Below, in pieces: positions 5,697 to 11,064 of a DNA stretch of 11,064 nt. The stretch covers positions 1 to 11,064 of the forward strand of contig CAKZUM010000179.1 of the NCBI GenBank assembly GCA_937921525.1. The letters run 5' to 3'. The notes below the pieces were generated by a model. It saw only the letters and a program-made list of their open reading frames with translations. It was not told where the DNA came from and ran no database searches. The position numbers were made by a program, and so were the translations under genes. How positions within the stretch are numbered: the first letter of the stretch is position 1; each line of letters opens with the position of its first letter. The stretch comes from an uncultured Saprospiraceae bacterium (GTDB lineage Bacteria > Bacteroidota > Bacteroidia > Chitinophagales > Saprospiraceae).

Positions 5697-7547
5697 ATGG
5701 CTACTAAAAAAGAATCCTCTTTAGATAAACTACCTTCCTTAGATCAAATAGATAATCCGAATTTAGAAAGTATTTCTGGTATGGATGCTGCTTTCCTATA
5801 TGGCGAGACAGATACTAGTCCCATGCATATTGGAAGTGTAGCTGTGATAGAGGGATCCTTAGAATTTGAAACTTTTAAGAAGACCATTCATTCTCGCTTG
5901 CATCAAATGCCGAAAATGCGGAAGCGACTGGTCTATGTACCCATGAGTATAGATTATCCTTATTGGGTAGACGATCCGAATTTTGATATTGACTTACATA
6001 TTCATCATATCGCTTTGCCAAAGCCCGGTAGCTGGAAACATTTACGATCTGTTGCTTCCAAGATTTTTAGTGAACCTTTGGATCAGTCAAGACCCCTATG
6101 GTCTTTTACCTTTGTAGAAGGTTTGGATAATGTGCCACAAGTACCAAAAGGTTCGGTTGCATTGATTAGTAAAATTCACCATGTCGCTATTGACGGTATG
6201 GCGGGTGCAGGCATTTTAAGTTTGATATTTGATATGACCGATAAGGTGTTGAAAATTCCAGAACCTCGACCTTATCACCCAGCACCATTACCTAATGAAT
6301 TGTCTTTGATTCTGAATAGTGCCGTTAGCTTTGCCAAAAATCCTTTTAAGTTTCCTAAACTAATTGGTAACGCATTGACGGCTACCTTAAAAGCTGGATT
6401 TTTAACAAGAGCTAATAAAGTAGAATTGCCGACTGCCCCTTTTACAGCACCTAATACCCCCTTGAATGGAATCGTATCTGCCAGAAGAAAATGGAATACA
6501 GCCATCTTATCCTTAGATCGAGTAAAGGCTTTGAAAAGTATTATGGAATGTACTTTGAATGATGTGCTATTAGCCATCTGTGCAGGGGCATTGAGAAGGT
6601 ATTTATTAGAAAAAGATAAATTGCCACAGAAGCCATTAGTAGCGATGGTGCCTGTTTCGACTAGAGGAGCTGGAGAAGGGAAGGGGAGTAATCAGATTTC
6701 TAATATGCTGATACAAATAGCCACCAATATAGAAGACCCAATAGAACGCCTAGAAGTGATTAATGAAAATACGATTAGAGGGAAGACTTATCAAGATGCT
6801 CTAGGAGCGAAGACACTCGCTAATATGGCAGAGGCAGTTCCATTTGGTTTGGCGAATCAAGCAGCTCGTATCTATTCTAGATTTCATTTATCAGAGCTAC
6901 ATAACCCTGCATTCAACGTTACTATAACGAATGTTCCGGGGCCACCTTTTCCTCTGTATATTAATGGCCATAAATTATTAGCCGTTATGGGGTCTGCACC
7001 AGTTATAGATGGAATGGGATTAATCATTGCTATTTTTAGCTATGATGGATTGATTACCATTAGTCCGACTTCCGATGCCAATTCTATGCCCGATTTAGAT
7101 GTTTTTACAAAATATCTCAGAGAAGCTGCTAATGAATTAGAAACGCAAATTCTTAAAAAAGGAAAGCCAAAAAAGAAAAAAGTAGCTGCACCGAAAAAGC
7201 CTACTAAAGCAGAATCTGATGCTTTGTTTACTCATTTAAAAAAATATCTAAAAGAGAATGCGAAGCATATCAAACCCAATAATGGTTTATTTCAATTCTT
7301 AGTGACAGGACCTGTACCTACTCAATGGAAGGTGGATTTGAATAAATCTCCAGGGGTAGTTAGAAAAGGAAAAGCAGCTGCTCCAGATGTTACGTTTACC
7401 ATTAGTGATGCACATATGATGCGGATCGCTAGGGGGAAACTTAATCTGCAAACGGCCTTTATTCAAGGGCGATTAAAGATTGAGGGGGATTCTGCTAAGG
7501 CTATGAAATTGGGAAGTATTTTGGGGCGTGTGCCAAAGCTAGAGTAG
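5697..7547 (+). CDS. WS/DGAT acyltransferase with C-terminal SCP2 domain
   Basis: This 616-aa enzyme is a wax ester synthase/diacylglycerol acyltransferase. It would move an acyl group from acyl-CoA to diacylglycerol (giving triacylglycerol) or to a fatty alcohol (giving wax ester), at the membrane or lipid-body surface. Motifs seen are MDAAFLYGE near the N-terminus (29-37), SRPLW (131-135), the catalytic HHVAIDG (161-167; His162, Asp166), ND at 288-289 and NVPGP (412-416). After about residue 485 a Lys/Ala/Pro-rich linker leads to an SCP2-like lipid-binding domain (about 505-616) ending in GRLKIEGD plus a hydrophobic helix. Ordinary WS/DGATs stop near 450-480 residues, so this is a fusion. 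The ATG at 5697 has no Shine-Dalgarno. It is divergent from the phasin-like gene (155 bp) and ends 6 bp from the convergent acyltransferase fusion. Confidence 0.93.
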   Translation: MATKKESSLDKLPSLDQIDNPNLESISGMDAAFLYGETDTSPMHIGSVAVIEGSLEFETFKKTIHSRLHQMPKMRKRLVYVPMSIDYPYWVDDPNFDIDLHIHHIALPKPGSWKHLRSVASKIFSEPLDQSRPLWSFTFVEGLDNVPQVPKGSVALISKIHHVAIDGMAGAGILSLIFDMTDKVLKIPEPRPYHPAPLPNELSLILNSAVSFAKNPFKFPKLIGNALTATLKAGFLTRANKVELPTAPFTAPNTPLNGIVSARRKWNTAILSLDRVKALKSIMECTLNDVLLAICAGALRRYLLEKDKLPQKPLVAMVPVSTRGAGEGKGSNQISNMLIQIATNIEDPIERLEVINENTIRGKTYQDALGAKTLANMAEAVPFGLANQAARIYSRFHLSELHNPAFNVTITNVPGPPFPLYINGHKLLAVMGSAPVIDGMGLIIAIFSYDGLITISPTSDANSMPDLDVFTKYLREAANELETQILKKGKPKKKKVAAPKKPTKAESDALFTHLKKYLKENAKHIKPNNGLFQFLVTGPVPTQWKVDLNKSPGVVRKGKAAAPDVTFTISDAHMMRIARGKLNLQTAFIQGRLKIEGDSAKAMKLGSILGRVPKLE

Positions 7548-7553
7548 ATGTTA

Positions 7554-10500
7554 TTAATCTGAAGCCGCATTCCCTTTTACCTTTTCACTAGTATCTTCTT
7601 GTCCTAATTCTTTTAAAAATAATTCTCTAACCATAGCTACCTGTTGATTCAAATTTTTCTTGGTCCAATCAGTGGTAGGTATAGGCGGAAGAATACACAC
7701 ATTAACAACATTCGACTTCATTAAGGCGGCCCCTCTTGGCAATACATCATGTGCATTTTTTAAAACCATTGGAATAATGGGTACTCCTGCCTCCATCGCT
7801 AAATGAAACGCCCCTTTTTTGAATGGCCCTAATTTATAACTTCTACTACGAGTCCCTTCTGGAAAAATAACAATAGAGGTTCCGTTTTTTAAAGCATCTA
7901 CCGCTGGTTTCATTGCTTCGATAGCTTTTTGGCTATTTTTTCTATCAATAAATATCACCCCGCCTGCTTGCATCAATTGTCCAATAATGGGATAGTTCTG
8001 TAGTTCTTTTTTGGCAATACCAGAAATATCTTTTCTAATCAATTTTGAAGCAATAAACATATCGACATTACTCTGATGATTAATCATAAAAACCGCAGGG
8101 CGATGCGTCCATAAATGTTCTTTTCCTTTAACAGCTAAATGAACCCCAGCAATAGAAGTCACTAAATCTGCAATCGTACCGATCATTGTATTCACACCAT
8201 TGTCCCAAGACCTAGTATTTAATCCTGCTGCAATCCCCATCATAGCTCCGGGTATCAAACTGCTGGCTGCCAAACCAGTTCTAATTAAGCCAGTTAGTTT
8301 AGACGGTTGGTCATCATCAAATCTATAAATAGGCCAATCATTTTGAAAGGCGAAGTTAGATAATTTTGGATCTGGATTGATAGCTACTGGCTTACCTACA
8401 ATCTCCATCAGCGGCATGTCCTCTGCACTATCTGTATAGAAATAACTCTTGGATAGATCTAAATCAAATTGCTCTGTCAACTCCTTAGCAGCATGTGCTT
8501 TGCCTGCTCCCCAACAAGCTGGCTCTAAAATTTTACCCGTAAATTTTTCATCCTCTACCTCCATTCGAGTACACATAATATGTTCTATCCCGACATCCCT
8601 AGCGACAGGACTCACTTGGTAGGGGGTCGCAGCCGATACAACAGCAACGGTATGTCCTTTACTAATATGCGCAGCTATTAATGCTCTAGATTCTGGATAG
8701 ATGGCGTCTGCTAAATGTTTGTTATACACTTCTTCGCCGACTTCTAAAAATACTTTTTCTGGAACACCCTTTACCCCTTTGGCACCCATAGCAGCTAAGG
8801 CTGCAAAATTCTTATCTCCAGTAGCATATAAAAAGACACCAGCTAACTGTGCTACAATTTCTTGGGAAGTCATCTTGCCGCTTAATGCACGAGTTTGAAA
8901 AAACTGTTTAGCAGAGAAATCTTTAATGATTGTCCGATCTAAATCGAAAAATGCCCCAATATGTGCACCAGATTCTCCTGCTAATATATCTTTAGTAATA
9001 CTATCTGTTTTAGATCCTGGGACAATGTCTCTTTCAATTGGAATACTAGGAAATTGCTCTACTGGTTTGGCAAGTGTAATTTTTTGTAAACGATGAATCC
9101 CCTTTGCTACGGCATCCAATTCTTTTAAAAATTGCTTGATTTCTTTTTCTTTTTTATCCTTTTTAGTTGGGACTAAATTTCTATTTTTTATTAAACGAAT
9201 ACCATTGAGCAAAAATGGTTTAGAGACGGTTTCGATTCGTTGTATTTTCCCTTGCCACTTTAATTCCTCTCCTAAAGTAAGGCAAGTTTTTATAAATATT
9301 TTTTCATCAAATGCTTGTGCGGTTTTCCAATTTAGGAGTGCTTGTCCTACTACTTGATAAGCCTCCACATAGGTGTATAAAACGGTTGGAGCAGTAATGA
9401 TTTTTTGCGTTTTGACCAATGTCAAAACTGGATCTTTCTTCGCTTGAATTTTTTGATTCCAGTCTTTATGGAAAAAGCTCAAGTCTTCTTCTATTTCATC
9501 ACAGAAGGTTGGTTTATTAGAATAGAAAAACTCAAATTTAAATAAGTCTCTTAATTGCAGAATGGATTCCCAGAAGGCATATAATCTTTCTGTTGAAGTA
9601 ATTTCTCTTACTTGCTCTAATGCTAATTCTATAAATGCTCGACGGTATAAATGATGTACCGACATATTGGAATAGTAATTAGCAGATAGGTAGTTTTCTG
9701 TAGACAAGACATATTTAGCATTCAAACCTTCTCCTCGTGTTTGTACTAGTTTAGCTCTATTCAACAAACTTAAAGCCATGCGAACACTCTCCCCAATTGG
9801 TTTACCTCTGTCTACTAAGGCATCAGGATTGTGGTATTCAATCACCTTCATCAACTCTGCTATATCACTTTCAATTGCTCGCTTTGGCAGTGCATATTTA
9901 CTTAACAAGGAGGTACAAATCAAAGAGGTGGTCGTAACAGGTGTTATTTGATTAATTCGATGCACCAACTCAAAAGCAAATTTTGATAACTGACTCGGAG
10001 CTGCATGATTTTCTTCTTCTAAGTCGGGTATAGGGGCCGTATGTTTTTCTTTTATCAAAACAGGCTCTCCAAATCTAAGAGAGATTCGACCAAATTTATC
10101 GCCCATCTTGCGTACATAATCTATAAACCAAGTTAAGCTCTCTGCTTTTTTCGCTTTACCTCTCCCTTCCTCTGTCATGTCAGACACATCAGGAATCAGA
10201 TCATAAACAATGGAAACAGGTACATATTGAACTTCCTCTTTAGAGTCTTGTTCTGCCTCCATGATATATTTCAAAATACCCATCTTTGGCCATACGAGCT
10301 TACCCGTTCTGGATCGAGTACCTTCTATCGACCACATGAAATGGGCTTTTTCATTAACTCTAGTAGCAATGAATTGTCTTAGGGTCGCTTTGTAAACGGG
10401 ATTATCTTTAAAGGAGCGACGAATGAAAATAAATCCACTTTGTTTCCCTAATTGTCCCAATCCCACCATATTCATATTAGCACCAGCAAAGGTGTAGGGT

Positions 10501-10838
10501 AGTGGAAGACCATGTCTTGCTAGCACTACTGCCAAGACTAACATATCTATATAAGTCTTATGTGTCATTACAAAAGCGACAGGATGCTTCCGCATAGTTT
10601 TCGTTAACTCCTTTATTTCGGTAGGGTTGACATCTATCGTTTTATCATAACCTCTAGATAAGATGAAACTAGATAACTCTATGGCTGCTACATTAGCGAA
10701 TGGTTGTTGAGCAGCATATAATTCTTTTAAATATCCTTCTGCTTCCCGGTAAACATCGATTTGTGATTTTCCCTGTTCTGCAGCGATGTTGATTAATTTC
10801 TGTTGAAATTCTTGATTTTTTAATATGCCTTCCATCAT
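7554..10838 (-). CDS. PlsB-HAD-PlsC fusion: glycerol-3-phosphate acyltransferase / HAD-IB phosphatase / 1-acylglycerol-3-phosphate acyltransferase
   Basis: This 1094-aa protein joins three enzymes. Domain 1 (about 80-300, with a helical tail to about 600) is PlsB/GPAT-like: HKTYID (His93, Asp98), GFIFIRR (135-141), EGTRSRTGK (172-180) and VPVSIVYD (206-213). Domain 2 (about 625-830) is a HAD-IB phosphatase: DLDRT (Asp632, Asp634), VVSAAT (Ser735), Lys780 and TDSAEDMPL (Asp803, Asp807). A hydrophobic stretch (855-900) follows, probably membrane-seated. Domain 3 (about 905-1060) is PlsC-like: NHQSNVD (His921, Asp926), VIFIDR (961-966), FPEGTRS (992-998) and VPIIPMVL. All catalytic motifs look intact. 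It should acylate glycerol-3-phosphate twice to phosphatidate; the HAD substrate is unknown. HAD-PlsC fusions and neighbouring plsB2 genes are known in mycobacteria. A second ATG follows the first directly, so the start is uncertain by one codon. Confidence 0.92.
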   Translation of the reverse strand: MMEGILKNQEFQQKLINIAAEQGKSQIDVYREAEGYLKELYAAQQPFANVAAIELSSFILSRGYDKTIDVNPTEIKELTKTMRKHPVAFVMTHKTYIDMLVLAVVLARHGLPLPYTFAGANMNMVGLGQLGKQSGFIFIRRSFKDNPVYKATLRQFIATRVNEKAHFMWSIEGTRSRTGKLVWPKMGILKYIMEAEQDSKEEVQYVPVSIVYDLIPDVSDMTEEGRGKAKKAESLTWFIDYVRKMGDKFGRISLRFGEPVLIKEKHTAPIPDLEEENHAAPSQLSKFAFELVHRINQITPVTTTSLICTSLLSKYALPKRAIESDIAELMKVIEYHNPDALVDRGKPIGESVRMALSLLNRAKLVQTRGEGLNAKYVLSTENYLSANYYSNMSVHHLYRRAFIELALEQVREITSTERLYAFWESILQLRDLFKFEFFYSNKPTFCDEIEEDLSFFHKDWNQKIQAKKDPVLTLVKTQKIITAPTVLYTYVEAYQVVGQALLNWKTAQAFDEKIFIKTCLTLGEELKWQGKIQRIETVSKPFLLNGIRLIKNRNLVPTKKDKKEKEIKQFLKELDAVAKGIHRLQKITLAKPVEQFPSIPIERDIVPGSKTDSITKDILAGESGAHIGAFFDLDRTIIKDFSAKQFFQTRALSGKMTSQEIVAQLAGVFLYATGDKNFAALAAMGAKGVKGVPEKVFLEVGEEVYNKHLADAIYPESRALIAAHISKGHTVAVVSAATPYQVSPVARDVGIEHIMCTRMEVEDEKFTGKILEPACWGAGKAHAAKELTEQFDLDLSKSYFYTDSAEDMPLMEIVGKPVAINPDPKLSNFAFQNDWPIYRFDDDQPSKLTGLIRTGLAASSLIPGAMMGIAAGLNTRSWDNGVNTMIGTIADLVTSIAGVHLAVKGKEHLWTHRPAVFMINHQSNVDMFIASKLIRKDISGIAKKELQNYPIIGQLMQAGGVIFIDRKNSQKAIEAMKPAVDALKNGTSIVIFPEGTRSRSYKLGPFKKGAFHLAMEAGVPIIPMVLKNAHDVLPRGAALMKSNVVNVCILPPIPTTDWTKKNLNQQVAMVRELFLKELGQEDTSEKVKGNAASD

Positions 10839-11064
10839 AAAGAGTGTTTTTTTTGATAATTCCTCTAAAATCGTTTAGAACTGGTTAGTATAATTAGCGT
10901 TTATTCCACTTTTTTTGCAAAGTGAATAGGGCGAACGAAAAGTCGTTTTTATAATATGTATTAGTGGAAGAAAGTTACAAACTTTCAAAATATTAGGTTG
11001 AAGTTACAAACTTCAACCATCGACCCAAACATTTTCCAATGAATTACATATTACGATTTTGACT
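10839..11064. other. Upstream region of the acyltransferase fusion
   Basis: This is 226 bp of non-coding, AT-rich DNA to the window end. It includes a dyad around 10903-10927 (ACTTT and AAAGT arms extended by ATTC/GAAT with one bulged C) and the pair of TTACAAAC hairpins at 10970-11018. A possible minus-strand TTTG 21 bp before TAATTATA is too poor a match to call a promoter. No gene start is visible at the right edge. Confidence 0.5.
10970..11018. repeat. Pair of short hairpins sharing the AAGTTACAAACTT core
   Basis: Hairpin one has arms GAAAG (10970-10974) and CTTTC (10982-10986). Hairpin two has arms GGTTGAAG (10996-11003) and CTTCAACC (11011-11018). Both have the same seven-base loop, TTACAAA, and share a 13-base core; their centres are 29 bp apart. 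The same TTACAAAC word occurs before the phasin-like and SARP genes. Arm sequence differs while pairing is kept, which favours a selected structure or a repeat family over simple duplication. Confidence 0.65.

Noticed and set aside
5642..5707. 21-codon frame starting just after AGGAGG in the WS/DGAT leader
   Set aside because: The AGGAGG is only one base from the ATG, too close to act normally, and Bacteroidota rarely use Shine-Dalgarno sites; the peptide has no notable content. A leader-peptide role cannot be excluded.
6275..6577. Frame antisense to the WS/DGAT gene
   Set aside because: Its sense strand is an intact, motif-complete enzyme; no independent coding evidence.

Overview
The window looks like chromosomal DNA from a low-GC member of the Bacteroidota. 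The evidence is a TonB-dependent receptor tail ending in Phe, a lipoprotein with a typical Cys lipobox, almost no Shine-Dalgarno sequences before the genes, and candidate promoters of the TTTG-N19-TAnnTTTG type. I cannot place it to genus; a marine or sludge Saprospiria-like lineage is only a guess. No RNA genes, CRISPR array, insertion sequence or phage genes were seen.

Left part (1-3294, + strand): the 3' end of an outer-membrane receptor, a lipoprotein amidohydrolase of the YtcJ/Amidohydro_3 type, and a bile acid:sodium symporter (BASS) family transporter. Each is separated from the next by about 170-230 bp of AT-rich DNA, and no functional link among them is obvious.

Right part (3284-10838) reads as a neutral-lipid (triacylglycerol or wax ester) storage locus. 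It holds a small alpha/beta hydrolase (-), a SARP/BTAD-type transcriptional regulator (-), and a 176-aa phasin-like protein (-). Divergent from these is a WS/DGAT acyltransferase with an extra C-terminal SCP2 lipid-binding domain (+). Convergent with that is a 1094-aa fusion of a PlsB-type glycerol-3-phosphate acyltransferase, a HAD-IB phosphatase and a PlsC-type lysophosphatidate acyltransferase (-). Together these could take glycerol-3-phosphate to lysophosphatidate, phosphatidate, (if the HAD domain is a phosphatidate phosphatase) diacylglycerol, and then triacylglycerol. The phasin-like protein could coat the granule and the hydrolase could mobilise it. The set resembles the Mycobacterium tuberculosis plsB2-plsC-Rv2484c-lipQ neighbourhood, but with the first two genes fused.

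Non-coding signals: an 8-mer TTACAAAC (GTTTGTAA on the other strand) was found by eye only in the intergenic regions of the lipid locus. Before the phasin-like gene it forms direct repeats 11 bp apart, 9 bp upstream of a candidate -7 box, the geometry known for SARP operators. A near-perfect 30-bp-arm palindrome lies between the SARP and hydrolase genes. Smaller dyads lie at 445-475 and 10970-11018. The SARP gene has no ATG, GTG or TTG early enough to include its whole DNA-binding domain and may start at ATT.
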